Assembly: GCA_019614645.1 (NCBI GenBank)
Contig: JABWDB010000005.1
Location: forward strand, 14,249,001 to 14,313,000
Direction: 5' to 3'
DNA length: 64,000 nt
Source: Stratiolaelaps scimitus
Lineage: Eukaryota; Arthropoda; Arachnida; Mesostigmata; Laelapidae
Part shown: in pieces, positions 45,614-57,095 of the stretch
How the letters are laid out: every line of letters starts with the position of its first letter
How positions within the stretch are numbered: position 1 is the first letter of the stretch
Notes under the pieces: generated by a model
The model's input: only the letters and a program-made list of their open reading frames with translations
The model's database searches: none
Told to the model about the DNA's origin: nothing
Program-made: the position numbers and the translations under genes

Positions 45614-48600
45614 TGATAAATACTATTATGTGTGTTAAGAGAACAAACCTGTCCACAGGCGAAGGCATACAGTGCGAGGCTTCCGTATTCCTGAATCGTC
45701 TGTGGGCTGTCGAATCCGTTCACCCTTTCAGACATGATAACTGCTCGCTGTTGTTGACCCAATGCTGCCTCGTGATCGCCCATAATGTACGAGAGCCGCG
45801 CAAGCAGTCGCAAGCACAGCACGATCTCATGGTGCATCGGGCCGTACACCTGATTCATTAGTTGCAGCGATTCGGCAATTAGCTCAAATCCGTCCTTGAG
45901 GTAACCCTGTTGGATTTTGCTCTGCGCCGTCAAATAGAAGCGAAACGCGTCGGTTGCTCTTGGCTCCATATGCTTCACAATGGGGAACAAATTGACCACG
46001 TCTTCCTCGCCAATGGCGCCGTTACTTAGTCCAGTCGACAGCTGATAGTTCTTCTGTAGCATCTGGATGCCAACGCGCGTGCAGAATGAGCGCATCAACG
46101 CTATACGCGAGACGTCATAGCGGGCATAAACCGCGTCGAAGGAGTCGCCCTCAGGGTCGAAATCGAAATAGTCCTTTACTTCGGCTTTGATCAGAGCGAA
46201 CAATGCTTTCGGCGTGACCGTCAACCAGTCGATACCGCCACCACCGCTCGCTGGACCAGCCGATCCGGACTGCGAAGCTGAGGTGGGACTCTGAGTGCCC
46301 TTGCCTCTCCGGTGTTTGCCTTTTCCGCTGCGGCTTCCGCTCGACGATCCGACGGCAGTACAGGCCGGCACGAAATTTGGTGCCAACTTCGCGCTGAGCA
46401 AACAGCTGAGGAAGTGGGCGACGGCTTGAGCAATGAGTTGTCCATCTACTGACTGCATATAACCGACAAAAATGTGCTTGGCTGAGCGACAGATCATCTC
46501 CTGCACGCAGATACGATGCAAATACGATAGGCGCTCCTCGGCTGCGACACATTTGGCGAACAGGCCGAGATAGCGTACGTTAATGCCCTTGCTATGCATA
46601 GCCCCAGTCAGTGTGGCGCCATCGAGGATCGAAGTTCCGTGCTCTACTACCTCGCGGACTAATGCGGGAATCTGGGTGTTCACTAGAAATTCAGCCGCCT
46701 CGATAATCAGGGCTCGCTCCTTGTTCAACATCTCAGATTCAGCCATACTGACATGGTCGAGGAAAGCATCAGCGTTGAACCGAATCCAAAATTCGTCATC
46801 CTTAAGGGAATTCACAGCTTCAGCTGCCCTCCGAACAATGTCCTGCTTTCGAGCGGCCTCCTCTTCGGAGGTCTTCTTATTTTCGCCAGCCTCTGCGCTT
46901 GCTTCGGTTTTCTTCTCGGCTGGCTTCTCATTCTTCTCAACCTCATTGTCTACTTCGCCGACCTTTTTGTCTTTCTCGCCGTCGCCGTCCTTATTCTCGT
47001 TATCTAGATTATGGTACTGCATAGCGACGTTTTTGACGAAGAACATGTACTTTTGCTCTGAAACGATAATAGGCAAATGGCAAAACTCATTAACGGGTGT
47101 CATCAACGTATCGTCAGTCGTGTAAATAGCCTTGTCTGCGTACACATACACGACGTATTTACATATATTCTATCTCGTTGTTACTACATATATTTTCAGC
47201 ACCTTATTATTGTCGAAGCCACCAGGCTTAACAAGAGCGATGAAGTGGATGAAGTGGCTACTCACCGACGAATTGCTCGATGAGCTCATTTCGAAGAGAG
47301 GCAAGCTTATGGCGTTGCTGTTTAGGAAAGCCCATATCACGAAGTTCTTTTGGCAGCTCGACGAACTCCTGTTGCAAGTAATTCACATCTGGAGGGAACG
47401 TCCGCATAAGGTCGAGAATATAATGGCGTCCGTCATCCCCAACAATGCCCTTGCACTCGATGGACGAAGCAAGCGATACCGCCTGACCCTCTGTGTTCAA
47501 AACCTCGTGGGGCTGCACCTTGATGGTGGCTGCCGCCGCACCCAGGAGTTCCTGATACTTTGGGTGTGACACAACGGTCTTGCCTGAATCGATCGATCCG
47601 TACACCACGGACTGGTCCTGTTCCTTCTCGAGAATTCCCGGTATAATTGACTGTGCCATAACGCGATATCCACGATAATCGACCACGACCGTGCCAAGTG
47701 TGTGCAGACCCTCTACGTCGGCATCAAAATAGGCCTGGACACCCTTTAGGTCATTGGCAAGTGCTACATGTGCAGCCGCGTCTCCGCCAACCCGAGCATA
47801 GTGGTCTCTAACATCGAAGCCAAGTGAGAAGAAAATATTGTTCCAGATGAACATCTGCGAACGGAACTCCTCTCCCGGATTTAACGCCAATACATTGCCC
47901 TCGACGACAGCTACGGCGCCACGTGTCGCTGCTGCCACAAAATCGGCATAAACCTTGAATACGGCACGCTCGCGCAGCACACGCTGGGCAAGACCCTGAC
48001 GTGGCAATTCCTTTGTGGACTGCAATTCATCGTTCCAGTCTCGGGTCTGGCCGGGGATCTGCTCTTCGTAACCGAGCTTGAACGCCGATGCGTCTTCGGC
48101 GCGAATCGCGTCCAATGAATGCTCAAGAGCAGGCGCAAGCCAGCTGTGTACCTGGTACGGGGTCAGCACGCGCTCGAGGTCATTACGCGCGCAACGAACC
48201 TTCTGAATTTGGGCGAAATTTTTCCTAAAAACGAAAATTCCCACGATAACAGATAGTACACCTTAGTACAACTGGTGAGATCCGATCTAGGCGAGCAGGG
48301 GCGTGTGGAAAGTGTGGAGATTCCCTGAGACCGTCAGTATGCCAAGATTTTTCTCCGTATTATTATCAAAAGAGCTGCGGAGTGAAACGGACGTACTTGA
48401 ATGCAGGGCTGAGAGCGTTGAAAAGATCGACAAGCGAGTGGTAGGTCTGCGATCCTTTGCCAAGCTGTCCTTGTCGCTTTGGGTCGAACGAGTTCTCAGT
48501 CGAGCAATTGACAAAGAAGCCTTTCGTTGACGACGTTATGTGGAAGTTCTTATCCTCAAGGGTCGTCACGTAGATGTACAGCAAATCACCGCGAAGCTTC

Positions 48601-49909
48601 CGCGGTCCGGGAGGAGGGTTCCAGCCACTCAGCGTGAAAGTCTTCAATGCTTGCAGTCTTTTCTAAAAATTAACGAGTAGGTAAGCATTGTAGCGTTGCT
48701 GAAGCCCTCAATGGTAGAATATTTCCTTTCCTATGAAAAATCGCCGTTGAACATTACAGAGGAAAAAAGCTAAATCGGCTGCACATGGTCTTCACCTAGT
48801 ACACGGCTCTCCGTCTCTGTGAACAAACAATTCTCGAATGCGAAACGATCATGTTAATCATGCAACATTATTACCATGTAATCTTACGGAAAGAAATATA
48901 TAAACCTTATAGGGCTGCGACAGGTAACCTTTACAGAGAAAACGCATGGCGAGAACAATACGAGGAAAATTCTTCGTGGGACGAACAGCTTTTGCTGAAT
49001 GAAACGATATTCTAGCTACTAACGGTTTGTTCTTCAGTTTCTAGTAGAAGCGCGGCAAGCGGAGGCTCGCGGGTAGTCGTCTGGCTGGCTTGATTGGTAT
49101 TCGCGTTCTGGCCCTGTGGCGTTGTAGGCGGTATCACGTGCGCAGGCGGCGTGCAGTCGACATCGCGGTCATGCTGAACACTCTTGTTTGGGTCGACACC
49201 ACGTGATGAAGCAAACACATCGCCACCAGTCAGCACCGACAGAAATGAGGGTGAGCCGAGGTCCTGTCCCGAAAAAGCTTCGGTCTGAGAGAGCGATTGC
49301 GCCAGATCGCGGATATGTCGAACATGAATTCTTGTTTTGCGTTGAGTATATGCTTCTGCAAAAAATAAGGTAAATATATATATATATATATCATATTTTC
49401 TACAACTTAAAACAATATCATACTCTCAACACAACTGCAAATGAATTAGCGGATATTCGAACACTAGTTGTTACTTGTGCTACAATTCTGTAAACGAACA
49501 GGTTATTTATATTCTAATAATAACGATTACGAGTTACAGTTCCGGAGAGGTCTGCACAGCTTCTTACCTTCAACAAGTTTAATAACGCTCCCTTCTTTAA
49601 GGCCCTCGATGGTTTTCAACTCAACGAAGTTGTCGAGTGTCGCCCCCTCGAATGTCAGCTGAAAACACGTCCTGTGGCACGTGTCCTGCATATCCATCAG
49701 ACGCTGATGCAACTCTTGCACAAGTTCCATTGGCGACACGCTAAGCTGTACCGTTTTGGGTGAGTTCGAGTTGTCTTGTGGCACTTCAATGTTGATGGTA
49801 AACGGTACTTCAACGAGGCCGCTCTCTTCGCTGCTCTCATTTGAAATATCCTGGCTGTCATCTCCCAATGATGGCTGGCCGTCGCCTGGACTAGTAGCGG
49901 GTTCATCTG
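43503..49909 (-). CDS. clu: Clustered mitochondria protein (CLU/CLUH family), 5' exon missing
   Basis: Nine exons (minus): 49909-49568, 49355-49024, 48662-48397, 48224-47266, 47135-45649, 45290-45099, 44898-44701, 44227-44088, 43680-43503. All are GT-AG and phases agree, giving 1363 residues plus stop. The family is about 1300-1450 long. In order: a ubiquitin-like CLU_N domain (exon 1), VRHIRDL linker block (exon 2), GSKIP-like domain with [20 protein letters not shown] (exon 3), Clu domain with [11 protein letters not shown] (exon 4), a Lys/Glu-rich linker and CLU-central/eIF3-p135 region (exon 5), TPRs with [13 protein letters not shown] and [14 protein letters not shown] (exons 5-7), then [19 protein letters not shown] (exon 8). 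CLU binds mRNAs for mitochondrial proteins and keeps mitochondria dispersed in the cytosol. The first exon begins in phase 1, so a short upstream exon with the ATG must exist. It was not found. The exon 2 donor GTTAGT and exon 5 acceptor are the weakest calls. Confidence 0.93.
45575..45611. repeat. (TA)n microsatellite in a clu intron
   Basis: About 18 TA units just downstream of the exon 5 donor at 45649. Confidence 0.95.
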
Positions 49910-51999
49910 CTGAACATGCGAGGTGCAAGAAAACAAGAAAAATACTTCAAGCGTCAGGCCTACGCGAATAATGGAAATCATTACATAATAATGATGTGCT
50001 TTGGTTACTACTTCATATTTTCCATACAATACACTTGAATTGCTCAACTCAGCGTTTCCAGCCTCAGAAAAAGATATATCGTACGCCTGGTGGTATTGCT
50101 GGCAGTTGTAATAGTAGCATTAATGTGGAAGGACACATAGCTGATGGTCAGCTTTGTGTGATAAACAAGGACCACCAATACGCATTCAATTGTCCTCCCC
50201 CTCCTTTATACACGGCGGTGCGCATACGGGAGCAGGCTCGTTAAATAGCTCAATCGTACTGAGACTCATCGTGACTCACAAATCAAATAGTCGTAGATAG
50301 TAGAAAACAGTTAAAATCTGCTGGAAACAGATACGCGGTCACAGTGAAGGATGAAAAGGTGACAGTGATACAACCACAAGCAGAACTACGTGGAGAGTTC
50401 GAAGACTGAGTCGATTGTTATTGATGCGTAGATTCGTCTTGGACGACATGTCAGCGGCATCTTCGTTTCTCAGGAAACCTAAGATAGCACTTAGGATGAC
50501 CGAATGGATCAAAGAGATTTAATGCGATCGAAACTAAACGACAGGGCAGCATGTAATGGCCACCTTGCATACATATTTACAATAACGATGAGTGAGGGGT
50601 AGCCGTGCTCAGCACAAAGAACTTTGGAGCGGTCAAGCAATGCCGGTATGTATTGTGCATCGATCAATGACAAATAGCAATGACACAAAGCAATGATGTG
50701 ATGAGATTCGCATGACTTTCTGGGCCCTGTATAGTGATGAGAAGAGAAATAGGTTCGGAGTTCGGTTGAAGGCTACGGCAAGAGGCGAAACCCTAAGAGT
50801 TCGTATCCTCGTTTTCTGGTAAAAGATAATACTCTAGGTGAACCGACTAATTATGACTTCGATGCTCTGTAGCCTGATCGGCGCGATTAGCCGCTCAGAT
50901 TTCCAACTGCCCCTTAGGACTCTACCTACCCACCACAGAACTACTAACAAGAAAATCAGGGAGCCCTTAACCTCCATACCTCAGCGCCATCCCGAGCTCA
51001 AATCAACGTCTCCCATGCTCCACAAAACAAAGATGCGACACCATGTGCGGTCGTCAACAACACGACCAATCACTGCCGCAGTTGAATATAGAAAGGGCGA
51101 GTCTACTGGCGGAGCGACTGGTGACGGCGCACAATTGCTACGCGATGATAGAAAATAGCTCCAGAAACACGCGTGGTCATGATTCGAACTTAGGATAGAG
51201 CGGCTCCAGCCGAGACCAGATACAAGCCGCAGCAAAGATCAGCGCGGGAGAAAGTGGAGCGAAGAGACAAGATTGAACGAATACTATGGATAAGGCTACC
51301 CTCTTGCGTCGACCATCCACGATAACTACAGCCACCAGTCCAACGGAGATCTTCGGATTTCGACTCGAACTCGACTAGAGATCCGCAGATTTCAACCCAA
51401 TCGAATGTTGTAGAACACGCGAGCTGATGGCGAGATAAGCGGATTAGCGGGAAGCTCTAGCACATGACTAATGAGGTGGGGAACGAATTAATAAGTAAAA
51501 ATAAACATGCTTGACAATTTGTACGGCGTTTGGTTATAGATGAATCCAGTTATTGTTACATTGCGCGACAGGCTGCTAATTATGTCGTAGCTTTATTATC
51601 ACTCATTTGAGAAATAGCAAGAAAGAGAGAGAGAGAGAGAGAGAAAGGCTCCAGTAGTTAAAAGGATATCGCTGCTTCGGGAATTATACTCGATTACAGC
51701 ATTAGCCAGACAGTGAAATGACGAAAACCTCTATAACAATTAACCGATCTTGCGAATATAGTTACTAACTCGATATTTTCCACGGAAAAATTGAGTAACA
51801 TTGTCATTTCGATACTTGGCACGTATCCATATCTATAGATGAATTATTCTAATAGAGGTGACATTGTTGATTGTCGTATACGCGCTGACAAGGCCCAGGA
51901 AGGCTGCCAAAACAACCAACAATCATTCTCTACACCAATGCGACTCCAGTCGTCTCTTAATCGACAGAACAATATCAACTAACTGTGTTGTAACGCATA
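49910..51999. other. Presumed 5' intron/flank of clu
   Basis: The clu start exon should lie to the right of 49909. I found no ATG exon with the required phase here. (GA)n at 51624-51644 is the only clear repeat. Confidence 0.35.
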
Positions 52000-53800
52000 T
52001 ATTTTTGTTCGTACAACATTCGTATACACCTACAACTATATGATCTTCAATGCGGCTCGATCATATCCGCACTTATTGACGCCGGTCGAATCTTCTCATC
52101 CAATTGGGAATCGTTATCATGGACTGGCAAAGCAACATTGCGCAACTGGCCACAGCGCACACTCGGTCGCACCACATCGGTACCACGAAAGATTAGAGAA
52201 GCGTCGCGCAAGCCCCAGCGCAGTGTCAGCAACAACAACATCAGCCGTAACAAGCAACATTCTATTATCTATTTGCTCCACAATGAGATAGCTGCGTCCA
52301 CGCCGCCGAGTTCTCGCTCTTTCGGCTATCGTCGCGCACGAAATCGTAAAGCAGTGATGTGCGCGCACCTCCTGTAGTCGTTCGAAGGGCTAACACGCAT
52401 AGCACGGCATCACTACCCGTTGTCGTAGCTAAGGTTCCCCGCAACATTGGCACATGATTACTTATTATAATAAGTTTCTAGTCGAGGAGAATAGCTCTCA
52501 CGCAGGTAAGCGTGGGCGCAGAAGTGTGGGGGACTCTCGTGCTCCTCAGGACGCATTCGTCGAACAAAGAGAAGACTCTCAAGAAACGGCTGCTAGTGTT
52601 AATGTTGGTAATAGTGATTAGCAATAATGTTACTTATCACGGGGCTGCGTCTCGATCGACAATTATCATTCCCTGTCACGGCGGTGATCGTTAGAATATC
52701 GCAAGGAGTCGATCGAACGGAACTGATAGAATATGAAAAACGGACGTCGACTGGCGAAAGTTTGCTAGAGACGTGCCAATCCCCTTGCTCAGTTGCCGGT
52801 GCGGCGCGCGCTCTGCTAAAAAGTTTCACAACGGCAAACGTATACAATACAACCCAAACATAAATCTATGTTCCTGCGCGAAACTGCTCAACGGTCCGGC
52901 GCATCATTGCATCCAGCGCATCGTTGCTTACATCTTCTCCAAGGCTTAGCGCGGTGCGCGAGCTACCGGCGAGGTTTCTAGCAGATGGGCTGTGCCTATA
53001 ACACCAGCTAGAACGACGGCCGCTCAACCAAACGAGCGCTTCGCGACTCTCGGCGAAGCTTCTAAACTTTCCGAATACCGCCACCGCAGCTACGCATACC
53101 CAGTAGCGCACCCAGGACACAAAGAAGTACCTAACAAGTTTCTTGAGTCGTCGTTTCCATATCGCGCTAACTTTCACTGCCGGAACAGAACACACCAAGG
53201 AACAACTCGATGCCTAGCTAAGAATTACCCTGGCACAATTCGGGCAAAATTCTACAAAAGTTGCCCACTTCCCTGTGGCGTGCCAACTCAACTGCAGCTA
53301 TAGCTGCCCATCATAGCTCATCACAGCGGATATATCGTCTCGTCGTCTTTCCCGTTGTCGCGATCCGCGCAAACGAGTCGTTCGAGTCTCACCTTTGGGG
53401 GTCACGGTCTCCGCAGGCGGCTGATGGCCATCGACGTGCGCTGGTTGGCCTTTGCCACCGGCGTCCGAACGTTTTTCCGTCATCTCCGTTTAGTGGCGGG
53501 AAGAAATTCGACGAAACTCCTTTGCACGGGGGGAAAACTCAGATTGTCGAAAGTCTCGCGCCGCAGCAGAACCAACCCAGCGACGTTTCACGCAACGGCC
53601 ACCACACACAGACACAGTTAGACACACACGGACACACACAGAGTGAAACAGCGGCCAGCACGTGTCCGCTCGTTGAAGCTCTCCAGCATACAGGTTCGAT
53701 TAAGCGCAGAGCTGGTGAGGGACTAAGCGCAGATAGCGCGCAAGGGTTGAGAGTGCGCGTAAAGAGCCACCATTGATGGTACCCGTTATAGGCGGGCAAG
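52000..53800. promoter_or_regulatory. GC/CpG-rich tract, candidate clu promoter or 5' UTR
   Basis: GC content rises visibly here and drops on both sides. On the minus strand a good donor context, AGAAGAT|GTAAGC near 52930, could end a non-coding first exon of clu. Open frames on both strands look low in meaning, and none fits the phase required by the exon at 49909. The link to clu rests on position only. Confidence 0.25.
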
Positions 53801-54201
53801 TTTAAATATTTTCGTAGGTGAGAGTGCGGACGTGAGGACGTGAGTACTAGCAGGAGTGATGCTCGAGTCGTGAAGTTGTCGTAAGAGAAGTTGTGGTTTG
53901 TCCTCCAAGAATCAGTCTCACTAATAATACCATTATTACTATCACTGGGCTAAGTTATCCTATTTGAGTATAGCACACGTGTGTGAACGAGACTATTGAC
54001 ACCTTACTTAAAACTGTTAGGTTACATGTATATTACAATTCGTCATTCGTCTTTGCATGAGCTAGTCGACACCTCGATATTATATATATATATTGTAATC
54101 TCACAGATATTTTTGGATAGCGGCACCTAGCGGTTCCAAAATTGCTCATTATACCTTGCGGTCTTGATTTCTGGATTTCTAACTTCATATGGCAATATTA
54201 A

Positions 54202-54903
54202 TATGGCGTTCGTGTTCGAGTCCCTCAGGACAAGCAGAGCAAGCAGTGGGTCTGGTCCGATGTCCTCCACGAGGGGCTGCGGGACTTCCTTCTGGCCTCA
54301 GCGTCACACGTTGCTGACAAGACTCGCCTCCGGGCCGTCGACAGACCTGGTGCGGGGACATGGCTTCACGCGCTGCCCTCCGCGTCACTTGGCACCGCTT
54401 TCGACGATCTCTCTCCCCGCTTTTGTGTGGGCCCCCGCCTCGGGGCCCCGGTGGGTGCGACCCACAGCTGCGGCCGTTGCGGGGACCCTGTCGCGACGAA
54501 TGGCCACCACGGACTGTCGTGCGAGTGCAACGCCGCTCGCCAGCCGCGTCACACGGTGCTTAATGATACGCTCGTGAGGGCCCTCCGCTCCGCCGGTGTC
54601 CCTTGCACAAGGGAGCCGCTGGGTCTCGACTCTACCGACGGGCGTCGCCCTGATGGCCTCACTCTCATCCCCTTCCACCGAGGCCAGCACCTCGCGGTGG
54701 TTGACACTCTAGCACTTTCTCATATCAACCATTGTACAACTCTCTTATGTCAACCACTGCGTCAGGCGTCAATATTACGCATCGGCTATTTTTACAAATT
54801 TCCTGTTAAAGCTACAGTTATTCGGGGATCTGTATCACTGAACGCCTCGCGATTTGCAAAACTGGCATTCATCACTCACAGCACCTATCATATAACTACA
54901 TAA
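54202..54903 (+). pseudogene. GC-rich retrotransposon ORF fragment with CCHC-type zinc motif
   Basis: One frame stays open from 54202 to 54903 without a start. It reads QDKQSKQWVWSDVLHEGLRD, then WLHALPSASLGTAFDDLS, GPRLGAPVGATHSCGRCGDP, a zinc-binding pattern C-x2-C-x8/9-H-x4-C (CGRC...HHGLSC), NDTLVRALRSAGVP and DGRRPDGLTLIPF, ending in VVDTLA. I recall this block as the C-terminal region of retrotransposon polyproteins found in many invertebrate genomes, but cannot place the clade. The WDxT-like stretch expected before DTLA appears missing, which suggests a deletion near 54690. After about 54720 the sequence turns AT-rich and unrelated. No RT domain is attached, so this is a truncated insertion. 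Confidence 0.7.
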
Positions 54904-54948
54904 GGTTTGCAAAATCAATTCCCTTCCGGTAAAAAGATAAATATGGAC

Positions 54949-54973
54949 TTTATTACTAGACTTCGACTTTATT
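54949..54973 (-). terminator. Two polyadenylation signals of the ammonium transporter gene
   Basis: AATAAA occurs on the minus strand at 54954-54949 and 54973-54968, about 75-100 nt beyond the transporter stop codon (55048). The two lie in a 19-bp direct repeat. Their position supports the proposed terminal exon. Confidence 0.6.
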
Positions 54974-55047
54974 ACTAAATTGGATTATGAAATCTTCGTT
55001 GGTTCGTTCGTTTCGCGAGAAGCTTTTCGTCAAATCGTATATCTACA

Positions 55048-57059
55048 TTATCGAACATGCGAAAGTTCGTCTAGTTCGCACGGGGTCCGCTGTTTTTGAT
55101 TTCGTTCCACCAAGATCGGGATGCGCTCGTTCCAATTCGATGAGAAGTCGTTCTGCCTGAACTCGACTAATGTGGTCTGAAAAATATCTGAGAAACTCGA
55201 AAAAAGTCGTACCCGGCCGTTATCGAGAGGTATACTGATGAAGGTGCCAAGGAGACTCAAATCTATAGTTAGGGAAATAGTGAGCTTGAAGCAGGAACTG
55301 TAAATCCACCCTCTTTGATAATATGAAATATTTTGCACATTTATTATCCAAGTTAACGCAGTACAAAAACGACGGAAAGTAAACAAAGATATATATATAT
55401 ATATATAGGCGTGTAGTACATGATTATCTTATTCTCCTGTTACAGAGTAAGAATGTCCTTATATACCTATGTAAGACGCGATGATCAAGGGCTCGCCTGT
55501 TAGGCATATTCGGTAACTGAGCCCGCACTCGTGGATCACCTCCGGGCAACCTGTTTTTGTTGGAACAGAATAACGTTATCTTCACTACATCGGCGATTGA
55601 CAAGAAAATAGTTCTTTAATTCTTAAATACAATGTAGTCAGTTAGTGCCAGTTCGGATTTGAACGAATCGATATTTATAAGCAGAACGTCCTCTCTCGTT
55701 GTTAACTGTTCTTGAGTAGGTTCCACCAGCCGTTCGTATGCTATGCAGGTTTATAGGCCCGTCATAAAATGGATCTTTGTACATATTAAGTTCCATATCC
55801 ACGCTGCTTTGGCACAAATGAACTGATATTTTCGACTGCTACAAAGGGTGCATCAGAAAGGATTTACCCCTCGAGATCGGCTTACTCATATATAGATAAC
55901 ACATGACCCACCTCGGAACTTTGACGTGAGCCCTGTGCAGCTCATCAAGCGCGAGCGCGTAGTCATATACCGGATGCATGATGCCGTGCTCGCAAAAATC
56001 CGCTCCGAGCGATTCTTCCGCAGGCGACATTCGGATTTTGACAAAGCATACGTCGATCACCTGAAACAGCTCCACCAGATCAGGGAGAGAGAAAGCGAGA
56101 GCACCCCAAGGGCGAGGCCAAATTTTTTATTCTGTTTGCTTTTAGAACATATATCAGAAGGGTTTGTCAAGTAACAAGATTGAGCTAAATAAATTAAAAA
56201 ATATATATGTATTTAGTTACTATTATATTTACTCGAGTACCTTGAGTAGTACGTATGTGACAACACCACTCCAAGCGATTATACAAAGGCAGGTAAGAAG
56301 TTGTACTCCGGCCAGGTAGACACCGCCCCCTTTGAAAAGTCCACTATTGCCTTTCGAAAACCGTAGAAGCGTATCCTGAAAACAAACAGCGCGATGATAT
56401 GACGAGTGGTGGAAAAAAGACCAAAGGTGAGTGAGTAAGTTGCATACGATTTCGTTCGAGCATTCGATATCAATCCACTGTCTATTATCGTTCATGGGGA
56501 ACAAGCAGTCTTGATGCGAGGATGATACACTTCTACCTCTTTCAGAAATATGCCGACAGCAAGCATCCCCCAGAAACCTCCTATGGCATGGACGGCGAAA
56601 GCTCCTACGGGATCGTCAATGCGCCATCTCTCGAGAAGTTTGGGTATATTGCACGCAAACGCCGCGCCAAGGACACCCACCGCGAGACCGTCATACGCCG
56701 AAAAGTAGCCGGAACCCGCTGAAATCTCATCACAGACAAATTCAGGATGGATTCAGCGAAAACTGTGACCAGTGACTCGTACGCTTTGACGGCCGTATAT
56801 TTACTGACCGAGGGCAAGATCAGGAGGAATAGGCACCCGTGGGTGAAGCTAGACACATATTGAATATGACAGTGTATTTGAGCTAGATATGGAGAGACAG
56901 CTAGCATCGAGCTAAGAAGCAGCATGGATTATATTGTGCCCTCTGCACTCGCATCAATGTGTGGCAGAGAGACGGACCAATAGCACATGTGACGACTTGT
57001 AATAGATTAAAGCATACGACGATCGGCCGATACTGGTTGTGCTGCTGGTTTCTCTCTCT

Positions 57060-57095
<36 letters not shown>

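Noticed and set aside
46583..47569. Long plus-strand frames opposite clu exons
   Set aside because: They are antisense shadows of the conserved CLU coding exons and have no family resemblance of their own.
51175..51240. B-box-like GTTCGAATC on the minus strand
   Set aside because: No A-box partner and no similarity to SINE families A or B.
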